DNA of 64,000 bases from CBDCUF01 sp965222525 (GCA_965222525.1 OZ244955.1:1984001-2048000), one strand, 5' to 3'. Shown: positions 32,741 through 40,815, numbered from the stretch's first letter. Program-made: numbers and translations. The notes: generated by a model from the letters alone, not told the origin.

Positions 32741-32762
32741 ACCTGTTGCCTGGGCAACAGGT
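32741..32762. promoter_or_regulatory. lux-box-like 22-bp palindrome upstream of the quorum-sensing block
   Basis: ACCTGTTGCC-TG-GGCAACAGGT has 10-bp perfect arms. The outer half-sites ACCTGT and ACAGGT equal those of the classical lux box, but the spacing is 10 instead of 8. It lies about 117 nt upstream of the first ORF of the block. It could also be a terminator stem for rightward transcription, though no T-run follows. Confidence 0.5.
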
Positions 32763-32856
32763 ATTATAGTATTTTCTATTTAAGTTTTCTTATTTGTTTT
32801 GTGGTAAAGCATATTTTGGAATGCGCGTTCGATGGCGTTTATGAATTGGTCGCAGT

Positions 32857-33201
32857 GTGGCAAAGTTCTTAGAACTTCCGGTGCTGTTAGATCTGAGAAA
32901 TCATATTACTCAGCTATCAACCGAATTAAACAAAAAATGGAGAAGGCAAATGGCAAATGAAATTTCTTTAGGTAACTGGAAGAATCTTGATATCCATAAG
33001 ATGACCAACATTTATCTTTATGGAACAAAAGACACTCCTGAGGATTATGGAGATAGATTGCGTACCAAAGAACAGTATGAAAATATTCCTACAGTAAAGC
33101 TTGATATGGTAAGCTACATGGATGACGGCCCGGGGAGATATGCCCATGCAGCCAAGGCGAAGATATTGCGGGATTTTTTTGCATCTGCAACACAGAGTTG
33201 A
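32857..33201 (+). CDS. Hypothetical protein, probably a gene fragment
   Basis: The ORF is open from 32857, but an internal ATG at 32950 (MANEISLGNWKNLDIHKMTN) looks a better protein start. The body YLYGTKDTPEDYGDRLRT and DMVSYMDDGPGRYAHAAKAK ends DFFAS. A different frame just upstream (32834-32960) encodes SYYSAINRIKQKMEKANGK and runs into this one, which looks like a frameshifted longer gene. I cannot name the family. Confidence 0.35.
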   Translation: MAKFLELPVLLDLRNHITQLSTELNKKWRRQMANEISLGNWKNLDIHKMTNIYLYGTKDTPEDYGDRLRTKEQYENIPTVKLDMVSYMDDGPGRYAHAAKAKILRDFFASATQS

Positions 33202-33216
33202 TAAAGTGTTAAGGTT

Positions 33217-33834
33217 ATGTTAGGTTTTGTTAAGAAGCGTCATGTATCAATTACAATCATCGTGCTTCTTGTGGTGCTGACATTTACCAGGTTTAACAAC
33301 CCCTTATTTTTGCCTTTGTTGATTGCCCTGCTGGCGGTGATTGCATATGCGATATTGAGGACAATATTCAGGATGAGGAAGCGGCGCCCTGTAATTGCGG
33401 CGATACTTGGTTTAGTGTTTATCTGGGTAATAATTCTGGAGTTTCAGAACTTCACCGGCTTCTGCCGGGCGGAGTGGAAATATTTAACTGATGAGGAGTT
33501 AATACAACGAGCCGCAGGCAAAATATACGAGGATAATCCATATTGTTGCGAGGTGTCTGATAGTTATATTTTTAGTGATGCAATAAATGATTTTATAAAC
33601 CGAATTTTTGGACGATATCATTATGGTCTGGAAATGTATAAAAAAGAGAAGTCTGTAGTGTATGGTAATACTTATCGTCAAAAATATAAAGCAGTCAATC
33701 AATGTGGTAAAGTAATTGACACTACCGGAATGGAAAGAGATGCAGAAGCATATAATGAGTTTGTTAATAAAATAAAACAACAGAAGGAGTGTCAAGCCCC
33801 CATTATGTGGTCCAGTTTTAGGTTAGTATTCTGA
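33217..33834 (+). pseudogene. Membrane protein gene truncated by an IS element
   Basis: The frame starts MLGFVKKRHVSITIIVLLVV with three hydrophobic segments in the first ~95 residues, then a soluble part with paired Cys (NPYCCEVSDS) and KAVNQCGKVIDTTG. The IS end begins at 33790, so the last ~15 residues (from about QAPIMWSS) are IS sequence. The natural C-terminus is lost. The family is unknown; it looks like an inner-membrane protein with an extracytoplasmic or cytosolic tail. Confidence 0.55.
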
Positions 33835-34656
33835 GTAATTATTTGAGGAGCTGGCGGTTTATATCCGAGGGAGCTGTGAGGTCTTATCTGGTTATAATGT
33901 TGCCGCCATTGCTCTATGATTACGGCTGCCTCTTTAAGTGATCTAAACAACTCACCGTTAAGTAACTCATCTCTCAGACTACCATTAAAACGTTCATTAA
34001 AGCCATTCTCCCAAGGTGACCCGGGTGTGATGAAGGCTGTATTGACCTTCAGCTTAGCTAACCAGTCTCGTAATATCTTTGCTGTAAACTCACTGCCATT
34101 GTCACTGCGTATAAAAGCAGGCATCCCCTCAAGAAGAAACAGGTCTGATAGTACATCCAACACATCATCTGAGTTAAGGCGATAGGCTACCCTTATTGCC
34201 AAGCATTTCCTGCTGTACTCATCGATAACTGTCAGCATTCTAATTTTCTTGCCATTAGCCAGTCTATCACTGACAAAGTCATAGCTCCACACATGGTTCT
34301 GGTAGACAGGTCTGAGCCTTATACAGCTGCCATCATTAAAATATAGCCTGCTACGTTTAGGTTGTTTCCTAGGAACTTTCAGTCCTTCCTCACGCCAGAT
34401 ACGCTCTACACGCTTATGATTTACTCTCCAGCCATCAGCACGTAGTAAGGCTGTGATTCTGCGATAGCCATATTGGTCGGCAATCTTGATTCCTGTTTTC
34501 CGAGGCAGGTGTATATTAACGCTGATAACTCCGGCATAACGGTAGAGTTTGGTTATCCACCTGCGCTTCCTTTTGGGGCGTAGATTCAATTCTAGTTCAT
34601 ATATGACTTTTTACTTCCATTTAGTCCTTATTTGTACTATACTGGACAATATAGAA
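33790..34656 (-). mobile_element. IS3-family (IS407-like) element lacking an intact orfA
   Basis: The left end starts TGTCAAGCCCCC at the break in the membrane gene and includes GTGGTCCAGT; near the right end the complement reads TTGTCCAGTATAG, giving short matching tips. Only an orfB-type transposase is present. The ~270-bp orfA expected before it is reduced to about 60 bp with stops, so the copy is internally deleted. The right boundary is approximate and merges with the toxin-antitoxin promoter. Confidence 0.65.
33792..34589 (-). CDS. IS3-family transposase OrfB-like protein
   Basis: 265 codons. YGYRRITALLRADGWRVNHK and WREEGLKVPRKQPKR are the N-terminal IS407-group region. The DDE core is VWSYDFVSDRLANGKKIRML (first Asp), FIRSDNGSEFTAKILRDWL (second Asp) and SPWENGFNERFNGSLRDELL (Glu), ending RPHSSLGYKPPAP. 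All three catalytic residues are present. The first ~30 residues (MNLRPKRKRRWITKLYRYAG) do not look native, consistent with loss of orfA and the frameshift region, so the protein is probably not made in functional form. Confidence 0.85.
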   Translation of the reverse strand: MNLRPKRKRRWITKLYRYAGVISVNIHLPRKTGIKIADQYGYRRITALLRADGWRVNHKRVERIWREEGLKVPRKQPKRSRLYFNDGSCIRLRPVYQNHVWSYDFVSDRLANGKKIRMLTVIDEYSRKCLAIRVAYRLNSDDVLDVLSDLFLLEGMPAFIRSDNGSEFTAKILRDWLAKLKVNTAFITPGSPWENGFNERFNGSLRDELLNGELFRSLKEAAVIIEQWRQHYNQIRPHSSLGYKPPAPQIITQNTNLKLDHIMGA

Positions 34657-34676
34657 CTAGTCTGGAGGATATGATT

Positions 34677-35102
34677 ATGACAACACGCAATCAGACTACC
34701 GCACATCCGGGAGATGGGAATAAATTGCTTGATGATAAAAAGCTGTCCGGTCCTGCTCTGCGTGCATTCTTCAATATTACTGAAGGATGGAAATTAGAAA
34801 ATGATGAACGGATAAAATTGTTAGGTAATCCCGGCAGAACCACTTTTTTTAAATGGAAACGTGAAAAAGAAGGCATGCTGCCCAAGGATACATTAGAACG
34901 TATTTCCTATATTCTGGGTATATATAAGGCTTTGCATATTATTTTTTCTGATGATGAAGCCGCAGATAACTGGATCACACAGCCAAATACAGCCCCGCTT
35001 TTTGGTGGCAAGAGTGCCCTGGATCGCATGATGTCAGGCAATGTCGCCGATCTTTTTATAGTACGCCAATATCTTGATGCTCAAAGGGGTGGTTGGGCAT
35101 GA
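34677..35102 (+). CDS. Xre/MbcA/ParS-type antitoxin
   Basis: About 141 residues from the ATG at 34677, which has GGAGG 8 nt upstream; in-frame ATGs at 34632 and 34671 are less well placed. The N-terminal helical domain has FFNITEGWKLENDERIKLLG and TTFFKWKREKEGMLP; the C-terminal DUF2384 part is ISYILGIYKALHIIFSDDEA, NTAPLFGGKSALDRMMSG and VRQYLDAQRGGW. This is the usual antitoxin partner of RES toxins. The stop overlaps the toxin start (ATGA). A CTATA...TATAG inverted repeat at 34637-34654 is a possible operator. Confidence 0.88.
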   Translation: MTTRNQTTAHPGDGNKLLDDKKLSGPALRAFFNITEGWKLENDERIKLLGNPGRTTFFKWKREKEGMLPKDTLERISYILGIYKALHIIFSDDEAADNWITQPNTAPLFGGKSALDRMMSGNVADLFIVRQYLDAQRGGWA

Positions 35103-35773
35103 TTCCCATTAAACGTTTCAAAAACAAGGTATGGCGGATTATTCCTTCGCGCTTTCCTCCCATTCACATATTTGAGAAAGTTGCTGATAAAGAAGATTTT
35201 GAGGCACTTTACCAACTGGAATCCAGAACAAATGACCGATTACGCGAAGAAGTCGGAGACATTAGCCTTGTCGCTCCTGAAGACCGGATATATGGTGCAG
35301 GCACAGGGTATATCATGGCTGCCTTTACACATCTAAACCCGGAAGGAAGCCGTTTTAGTGATGGTACTTACGGCGTTTTCTATTGCGCAAAAAAACTTGA
35401 TACATCCATAGCTGAAACACGATATCGCAGCACAAAATTTCTGGGATATACAAACCAGAAACCGCAGGAACTTGACATGCGTGTTCTGACAGCAAAGCTA
35501 AATGCAGAACTTCACGATATTACAGATAAAAAGAAAAGCCTTGAAAAAATTTATAATCCAGGCAGCTATAACCATTCACAGGCTTTTGCAAAAGAAATCC
35601 GCGAAGATAAAGGACGCGGTATTGCCTATAGCAGCGTACGGCATAAAGATGGAATTTGCTTTGCCGTGTTTCGTCCAAATGCACTGTCCGAATGTGTACA
35701 GGAACGACATTTACGCTATCACTGGGACGGTGAGGAAATAGACTCAGTTTATGAATTGAAGCAAATAGTCTAA
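35099..35773 (+). CDS. RES-domain toxin
   Basis: About 225 residues from the ATG at 35099, overlapping the antitoxin stop. RES toxins deplete NAD+ and stop growth. The domain has VWRIIPSRFPPI at the start, a Gly-rich GSRFSDGTYGVFYCAKKLDT segment, SIAETRYRSTKF with the conserved Glu, and IAYSSVRHKDGICFAVFRPN near the end. The Arg, Glu and Ser found in the active site of this fold are represented by these motifs. A functional pair with the Xre antitoxin is expected. Confidence 0.88.
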   Translation: MIPIKRFKNKVWRIIPSRFPPIHIFEKVADKEDFEALYQLESRTNDRLREEVGDISLVAPEDRIYGAGTGYIMAAFTHLNPEGSRFSDGTYGVFYCAKKLDTSIAETRYRSTKFLGYTNQKPQELDMRVLTAKLNAELHDITDKKKSLEKIYNPGSYNHSQAFAKEIREDKGRGIAYSSVRHKDGICFAVFRPNALSECVQERHLRYHWDGEEIDSVYELKQIV

Positions 35774-35829
35774 AACAAAAACTCCTGACGCCTTTTATTG
35801 TCTTAAAAACATCGGAAGGTTTCAGAGGT

Positions 35830-36180
35830 GTGTACTGCCATTCGGATGGATATGTTGAGTATAATGGTAAAATGCTCTGTGAGCACTACATGGACAAAGC
35901 CAAGGTTGCCGCACTGATAGAGCTTGGCAATATGTCATATCTGAAGCCAACTATTGAAGAATCCTTTTTCTATGACCGTGATCGCGGTGACAGGGATTGC
36001 GGCCCTACCGTAAAATTCACGTTGCACATGATGATGCGAAAAGCTGCCCGTTCTAATGCTGAATATTTCTATCTATTCAGCGATGGTGAATGGCAGGTTT
36101 CAGCAGTTCGCAGAGAATATTGGCGTACCGGCAAGGGTGAGCCATATACCGAATTGCAGTCACTTTGTCGTTCGGTTTAA
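35830..36180 (+). CDS. Phage/plasmid-type hypothetical protein, start uncertain
   Basis: 116 codons from a GTG at 35830. The sequence (R)GVYCHSDGYVEYNGKMLCEH, KVAALIELGNMSYLKP resembles a family in phages and mobile elements whose members begin upstream of the YCHxDGY motif. The frame stays open upstream to beyond 35770 with no good start, so the 5' end may be missing or start at an ATT. Its 3' end overlaps the convergent minus-strand ORF by ~100 bp. Confidence 0.45.
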   Translation: MYCHSDGYVEYNGKMLCEHYMDKAKVAALIELGNMSYLKPTIEESFFYDRDRGDRDCGPTVKFTLHMMMRKAARSNAEYFYLFSDGEWQVSAVRREYWRTGKGEPYTELQSLCRSV

Positions 36181-37069
36181 CAATACTCCCCGCCATGAGA
36201 GGGGTATACCATGCGGCTGTTAATGAGAAAATGACAGCTTCTCCTGATCTATCGAACGAAAGAAAACTCTTTAATTTTGGATATATGCAAGAAAGATAAT
36301 GAAAGAAAAACAATGTAGGGGGGAACCAGGTCACAAGGAATGCGCCTGTAATGAAGCCCACAAGGTGGGCGGTGGGGAGGCTTGCCCATGAGATACTGGT
36401 TAATATGGAATCATGAGTATAAATCTCCAGGATTATTTTGGCAAATGCTCCTATAAATATAATTGGTAGAATCGGATTACGGGTATCCTGCCAGAGTAAA
36501 AACACCGCAATTACAAACAGGCAATTCAGCACACCGGAAAGCCCGCAGTAATAAGATAAACCGGTTTCAACAAACCATACCCATACATTCGATGCGTTGT
36601 AGATTTTAAACTCAGCAGCGGGAATACCACTGATATCAGCGGTTTTGCTTATAACTTCTGCGGTATATCCGGCTCCGACATTCTGCAGCGCAGAGATTGT
36701 GGCCTGTGATATTGCAGCGATGTTTCCAGACCTGCTGGCAATCTTAAAATGTCCGGTCGCAATTCTCTCAAACCAGCTGTCAGATGCAATTGCTGTGTTG
36801 ACATCATTGTAACGATCAACAATTACAGTACCGTCAAATATGATAGTGAGCGTATCAATCCTTGGTGCAGTAGCATCATCCATCGTAACTCTGATCTGGA
36901 CATAACGTACACCTTCCAACTTGCCACTTACAGCCTGCCATGCACCAACCACTCCACCATCAGCAGTCGATCCGGTTTTAATCTCTATGGTTGGAGTGCC
37001 GTTGCCGCCAACACTGATCAGAGGTGTATCCGTCCATTCAGCTACTGTTTTTTGAGTTACTGTCTTCAT
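36077..37069 (-). CDS. Chimeric ORF: phage tail-like N-half fused to a rhombosortase-like membrane domain
   Basis: 330 codons. Residues 1-~170 (TPTIEIKTGSTADGGVVGAW, YVQIRVTMDDATAPRIDTLT, ISALQNVGAGYTAEVISKTA, GIPAAEFKIYNA) look like a phage tail or virion protein. From about 172 the sequence changes to a multi-helix membrane domain with YYCGLSGVLNCLFVIAVFLL, NPILPIIFIGAFAKIILEIY and SLPTAHLVGFITGAFLVTWF. GLSG with a later AH pair is the rhomboid/rhombosortase catalytic pattern. The last ~80 residues run antisense to the neighbouring ORF. The fusion is in frame and probably arose by deletion in a decayed prophage. Confidence 0.55.
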   Translation of the reverse strand: MKTVTQKTVAEWTDTPLISVGGNGTPTIEIKTGSTADGGVVGAWQAVSGKLEGVRYVQIRVTMDDATAPRIDTLTIIFDGTVIVDRYNDVNTAIASDSWFERIATGHFKIASRSGNIAAISQATISALQNVGAGYTAEVISKTADISGIPAAEFKIYNASNVWVWFVETGLSYYCGLSGVLNCLFVIAVFLLWQDTRNPILPIIFIGAFAKIILEIYTHDSILTSISWASLPTAHLVGFITGAFLVTWFPPTLFFFHYLSCIYPKLKSFLSFDRSGEAVIFSLTAAWYTPLMAGSIVKPNDKVTAIRYMAHPCRYANILCELLKPAIHHR

Positions 37070-37171
37070 AGTGATTTCCTAAAAAGCGGAAGCGGCCCCC
37101 CTTGGTCCTCTCTGGCGCTAGAAAAGGCTTGCAGCTGCGCGTTACCCTTGATGCACACCCCTTGGGAGTAC

Positions 37172-37774
37172 CTACCGAGTTGTACGGATTGCATGAATCA
37201 TTTGTCTGGTGAAAACACGGTTGAATTGCTTTTTGGTTACTGCTTCTGCAGTCCTCTTAAAACCAAAGCGTTTCTTAATCTTTGCAGTTGGACTAAATAC
37301 ATACAATAGCTCTACAGGATAAGAATTCTTGGTACGTCTACGATATAGGGCAGCCTTACCAGTTTTGGTCTTACCGAAGAATGTTTTTGGCCGATTGATT
37401 ACTTCTTTTACACCACCGGACTTTCTACGTTTCTTGGCTTTAACATTAGCAGTTGGTACAGCCAGACTGCTACCTTTGAAGGGCCTTTTTGTTCCACCGT
37501 CCTCTTGCAGTGGAGCAAAGTATGCATTGGTAAATACAATTGCCCAGAGTTGGCGTTTGGTCGCAGGTTTGATCTTTACCCCAGTAGGCTGCTGCTTCAG
37601 CCACCATTTCTTGGTGACATTAAAACGTTTTGGAATCTCTTCCTGGATTTCCTTCTGTGCTGCTTGAACAGTTTTTGTCAATGCAGATGCCGTAGCAAAC
37701 GGCACTTGATCTCGATGAAACCTAGCAAGCTTTTTACTCAACAGCTTCACATTACTTTGTACAGAAATTTCCAT
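37172..37774 (-). CDS. Phage structural protein, minor tail (gpZ)-like
   Basis: 200 residues, very basic. KLARFHRDQVPFATASALTK, EEIPKRFNVTKKWWLKQQPT, LWAIVFTNAYFAPLQEDGGT and PFKGSSLAVPTANV follow the pattern of phage proteins grouped near lambda gpZ/minor tail proteins. It is separated by ~100 bp from the tail-like half of the chimera, on the same strand, so both are remnants of one prophage morphogenesis block. No terminase, portal or capsid genes remain. Confidence 0.6.
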   Translation of the reverse strand: MEISVQSNVKLLSKKLARFHRDQVPFATASALTKTVQAAQKEIQEEIPKRFNVTKKWWLKQQPTGVKIKPATKRQLWAIVFTNAYFAPLQEDGGTKRPFKGSSLAVPTANVKAKKRRKSGGVKEVINRPKTFFGKTKTGKAALYRRRTKNSYPVELLYVFSPTAKIKKRFGFKRTAEAVTKKQFNRVFTRQMIHAIRTTR

Positions 37775-37859
37775 GGCAATATTTATCTTGAAATGATATT
37801 TGGAAATTTGCTATCTATCTGAAATATAAGTACTCTCAATTCAGGAATGGTTCGAAAAC

Positions 37860-37879
37860 CGTTCACTCGCTCCGACCAT
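37860..37879. repeat. 20-bp direct repeat, left copy
   Basis: CGTTCACTCGCTCCGACCAT occurs here, and CGTTCACTCGCTCCGACCA(T) again at 38390-38409. Both follow a TGGTTC(G/T)A segment. The pair flanks the 123-aa membrane-anchored ORF and could mark insertion or duplication of a small cassette. Confidence 0.6.
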
Positions 37880-37956
37880 GTTCGGACATTTATTCGCTTG
37901 TTTTTCAAAAGCTTTTCACTAATATTGCTAGTAATTAAACTCAGTGGATTCGAACC

Positions 37957-38328
37957 ATGGATTATATACAGATTTTATCGGCAGCAGGTATTGGCGGTAT
38001 TATAGGAAGCCTACTAACTACGCTTGTGCAGGCATGGATTACCAACAAGCAACACTTGAACAATCGATCTTTCCAAGAAAAGAAGGAGGTTTATGCAGGA
38101 TTTCTGGATGCTATATTAAAATCTGATGTTAAAAATACTGATGAAACAGCATCTCTTCTAGCTCATTGGATGAATAGAATAGAACTCGTCGGAAATGCAG
38201 AGACCATAAAGCTGGTACATAGATTTTTTGAAACAAACCCTGTAAATGATGAAGTTCATCCAGAAAGACCTCAAGTTTTTAAAGATTTGAAAGAAGCAAT
38301 GCGAAAAGATTTAGGCGTAGAAAACTAA
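37957..38328 (+). CDS. Hypothetical membrane-anchored protein, 123 aa
   Basis: Unrecognised orphan. The N-terminus IQILSAAGIGGIIGSLLTTL is a single membrane helix; the rest is a helical cytosolic or periplasmic part (NRSFQEKKEVYAGFLDAILK, VHRFFETNP). Proteins with this plan are common in accessory DNA and sometimes near defence genes, but the function is unknown. The gene is bracketed by 20-bp direct repeats and is oriented against the phage remnant. Confidence 0.6.
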   Translation: MDYIQILSAAGIGGIIGSLLTTLVQAWITNKQHLNNRSFQEKKEVYAGFLDAILKSDVKNTDETASLLAHWMNRIELVGNAETIKLVHRFFETNPVNDEVHPERPQVFKDLKEAMRKDLGVEN

Positions 38329-38389
38329 CAAGGATATTTCTTTCCAAGCATTAGAATGGCTAGCCTCATCTCCAAATTGGTTCTAATAA

Positions 38390-38409
38390 CGTTCACTCGC
38401 TCCGACCAT
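38390..38409. repeat. 20-bp direct repeat, right copy
   Basis: Second copy of CGTTCACTCGCTCCGACCAT; see the left copy at 37860-37879. The region to 38540 beyond it contains no supported ORF. Confidence 0.6.
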
Positions 38410-38544
38410 ATAAATCAATAGGTTAGGTTAATCGGGGAGTTTTGGTGAATTGTTGGTTGCTACCCGGTTGCTACCACGCAGGGGAGTTTCGGGGTAGGTG
38501 TTGTGCGTTTTGATTATGTAGTCATAAATCTCTGTCTTAAGTTA

Positions 38545-38900
38545 CTCAAAAACCTGTTTCTGCTCTTTGTTCAGAGCTACGCTTTTTAGAATCCGCGAGT
38601 CATAGTTATATGCTCCATCCTGTATTTCACCGGCAATGTTCTTGAGAGACTGCTTTGGCCCCTGCAGATTCATTCACAAGTGCGGTTTCACCTGCTACCG
38701 TGATTGTTCCAGCTGCTATGGTTAACACCTGGAAGAAGCCGTTATTGGCGGAATGCTGAAGCCTTCTACTCAAGTAACCAGTTAGCCTGGTAAAACCCGT
38801 TCTCACCACCAATCTTCTCGTAGAGCTTCTGTACATCCTGCTTGGTAATTGTGGATATCTTGCGGTTGAACCAGTGACTGTAAAAACGGGTTACCTGCAT
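38545..38900 (-). pseudogene. Decayed phage genes: tyrosine recombinase and virion fragments
   Basis: On the minus strand, 38900-38766 encodes MQVTRFYSHWFNRKISTITK, DVQKLYEKIGGENG and YQANWLLE then TAG, matching the core-binding domain of phage integrases with no catalytic domain. In another frame 38760-38640 encodes NGFFQVLTIAAGTITVAGET, and 38640-38545 encodes NIAGEIQDGAYNYDSRILKS. The pieces come from different genes and frames, so the region is a scrambled prophage relic next to argH. Confidence 0.6.
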
Positions 38901-38965
38901 TTTGTCCTTATTTATTCCAAAAATTTCTGTCGATAAAATTATCCTAGTCGATTATAACCCTCATT

Positions 38966-40369
38966 ATGGAGAAGGACAGGAAAGCTAATCCGATGTGGGG
39001 GGGGCATTATTCGGCAGCTCCCAGTGCGCTGATGGAAAAAATCAATGCCTCGATTGATTTTGACAAGCGGCTTTATGCGCAGGATATAGCCGGCTCGGTT
39101 GCTCATGCCGAAATGCTGGCCGCACAGGGGATTATCGACAAGGATGAGGCGCAGCGGATTATTGACGGGCTTGGCACTATAAAAACCGAGATAGAGGCCG
39201 GACAGTTTGAATTCAGGCCGCAGCTTGAGGATATTCATATGAATATCGAGGCGAGGCTGAAGGAGCTTATAGGCGAGGTAGCCGGCAAATTGCATACTGC
39301 CCGTTCGCGCAATGACCAGGTTGCGACTGATTTCAAATTATGGGTACGTGATGCGATTGATGCGCTGGATGGTGAATTACAGGCGCTTCAGGCAGCGCTT
39401 ATCGACAAGGCCGGGTTTCATTGTGATACGATAATGCCGGGATTTACCCATCTGCAGACCGCCCAGCCGGTGACGCTGGGACATCACCTGCTGGCCTATG
39501 TGGAGATGTTCGGACGTGACCGCGGACGGCTGGCCGATTGTCGGGCAAGGCTTAATGAATCTCCGCTTGGCAGTGCGGCACTGGCCGGAACCTCCTTTGA
39601 TATAGACCGCGTAAAAACTGCTGAAGCACTTGGCTTTGACCGGGCGACCTCCAATTCACTGGATAGTGTATCCGACCGTGATTTCGCACTGGAGTTTCTG
39701 GCTGCTGCCGCTATTTGCGCTACGCATATTTCACGTATGGCGGAGGAGATTGTGGTGTGGGTAAGTGACGGGTTCCGCTTTGTTACACTGCCCGAGAATT
39801 TCACTACCGGCAGTTCGATTATGCCGCAGAAGCGCAATCCTGATGCGGCGGAGCTGGCACGGGCAAAAACCGGGCGGATTTTCGGTGCGCTCACGGCGCT
39901 GCTGACTGTAATGAAAGGGCTGCCGCTGGCCTACAGCAAGGATATGCAGGAGGACAAGGAGCCGGTATTTGATGCGGCGGAGAGTCTGTCACTTGGTATC
40001 CAGGTGATGAGCGGGATGATTGCCGATATGCAAATCAACAAGGACAGGATGCTGGAAGCTGCTGCCCGCGGCTATTCCACCGCAACCGATCTGGCCGACT
40101 GGCTGGTGAGGAAACTGGGCATTCCGTTTCGTGAAAGCCATAGTGTAACCGGCAGGATTGTAAAGCTTGCCGAGGAGAATGGCTGCGGGCTGGAGCAATT
40201 GTCACTGGAGGAAATGCAGGAGATTCTGCCGGAAATCAGCGAAGAAGTATTCGATGTACTTTCGGTTGAAAAATCGGTCGCCAGCCGCAGGAGCTATGGC
40301 GGCACTGCCCCGGATAATGTTAGGAAGTCTGCGGAAGAAGCAAGGAAACGCTATTTGCAGAAGGACTGA
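38966..40369 (+). CDS. argH: Argininosuccinate lyase ArgH
   Basis: 467 residues, normal length. It splits argininosuccinate into arginine and fumarate. Signatures are NPMWGGHYSAAP, HTARSRNDQVATDFKLWVRD, PGFTHLQTAQPVTLGHHLLA and the fumarase-superfamily motif GSSIMPQKRNPDAAELARAK holding the catalytic Ser loop. No argG is adjacent. The stop codon lies within a heptamer array that begins at 40365. Confidence 0.97.
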   Translation: MEKDRKANPMWGGHYSAAPSALMEKINASIDFDKRLYAQDIAGSVAHAEMLAAQGIIDKDEAQRIIDGLGTIKTEIEAGQFEFRPQLEDIHMNIEARLKELIGEVAGKLHTARSRNDQVATDFKLWVRDAIDALDGELQALQAALIDKAGFHCDTIMPGFTHLQTAQPVTLGHHLLAYVEMFGRDRGRLADCRARLNESPLGSAALAGTSFDIDRVKTAEALGFDRATSNSLDSVSDRDFALEFLAAAAICATHISRMAEEIVVWVSDGFRFVTLPENFTTGSSIMPQKRNPDAAELARAKTGRIFGALTALLTVMKGLPLAYSKDMQEDKEPVFDAAESLSLGIQVMSGMIADMQINKDRMLEAAARGYSTATDLADWLVRKLGIPFRESHSVTGRIVKLAEENGCGLEQLSLEEMQEILPEISEEVFDVLSVEKSVASRRSYGGTAPDNVRKSAEEARKRYLQKD

Positions 40370-40396
40370 CAACTGAGCACTGACAACTGATAACTG
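40365..40396. repeat. Heptamer array ACTGANN (array J), overlapping the argH stop
   Basis: Units ACTGACA, ACTGAGC, ACTGACA, ACTGATA, ACTG. The argH TGA (40367-40369) falls in the first unit. The order of units nearly repeats array A at 198-228, 40 kb away. Confidence 0.75.
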
Positions 40397-40400
40397 TCCC

Positions 40401-40676
40401 ATGGAAACCACAACAATCCTCACATCCGTTTCTGCGCTGATACTGGTACTGGGGCTGGTATGGCTGGTATCACTGCTGCTGCGGAAATATGGCAATATAG
40501 GTATGCCGGTTGCAACCAGGGGTGAAAAGAAGCGGCTCAAAATAGTCGATGCGCTGGTTGTCGGCCCAAAACACAAGCTGGTACTTGTGCAGCGTGACAA
40601 CACCGAACATTTACTTTTAATCGGCCCCGAAAGGGATATTATAGTGGAATCTGATATTAAGGATAGTGGCTTGTGA
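40401..40676 (+). CDS. fliO: FliO-like flagellar biosynthesis protein
   Basis: 91 residues. One N-terminal membrane helix (LTSVSALILVLGLVWLVSLL) followed by a small FliO-type domain: KRLKIVDALVVGPKHKLVLV and EHLLLIGPERDIIVES. FliO helps assemble the FliP ring of the flagellar export gate. Short and divergent, but the placement just before fliP supports the call. A 134-bp inverted-repeat element separates the two genes. Confidence 0.82.
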   Translation: METTTILTSVSALILVLGLVWLVSLLLRKYGNIGMPVATRGEKKRLKIVDALVVGPKHKLVLVQRDNTEHLLLIGPERDIIVESDIKDSGL

Positions 40677-40806
40677 TTCGTGGCTAGTGGCTCGTGTTTT
40701 ATAAATTTGACGGGAAGTTACTTATCTGCTGTCTCATGAGCAAATGGAGGGGGCAGGAGATGCAACGTAAAGAATTACGAGCCACGAGTCACTAGCCACG
40801 AATCAC
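40673..40806. repeat. 134-bp element with 24-bp inverted-repeat ends (MITE-like)
   Basis: The left arm GTGATTCGTGGCTAGTGGCT (40673-40692, continuing CGTG to 40696) and the right arm 40783-40806 are inverted repeats matching at 23 of 24 positions. Both arms themselves have a 7-nt period (GATTCGT GGCTAGT GGCTCGT). The 86-bp middle has no ORF. The left arm covers the fliO stop; the right arm ends 9 nt before the fliP ATG. Confidence 0.7.
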
Positions 40807-40815
40807 GCACATACC

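Noticed and set aside
32741..32762. The 22-bp palindrome as an intrinsic terminator
   Set aside because: No T-run follows in either direction, and it lies upstream of the quorum-sensing block, so an operator is more plausible though unproven.
37850..37880. Possible tRNA fragment (TTCGAA and TCCGACCA-like strings)
   Set aside because: The string resembles a T-arm and 3' end but no cloverleaf can be formed; it is better described as a direct repeat.
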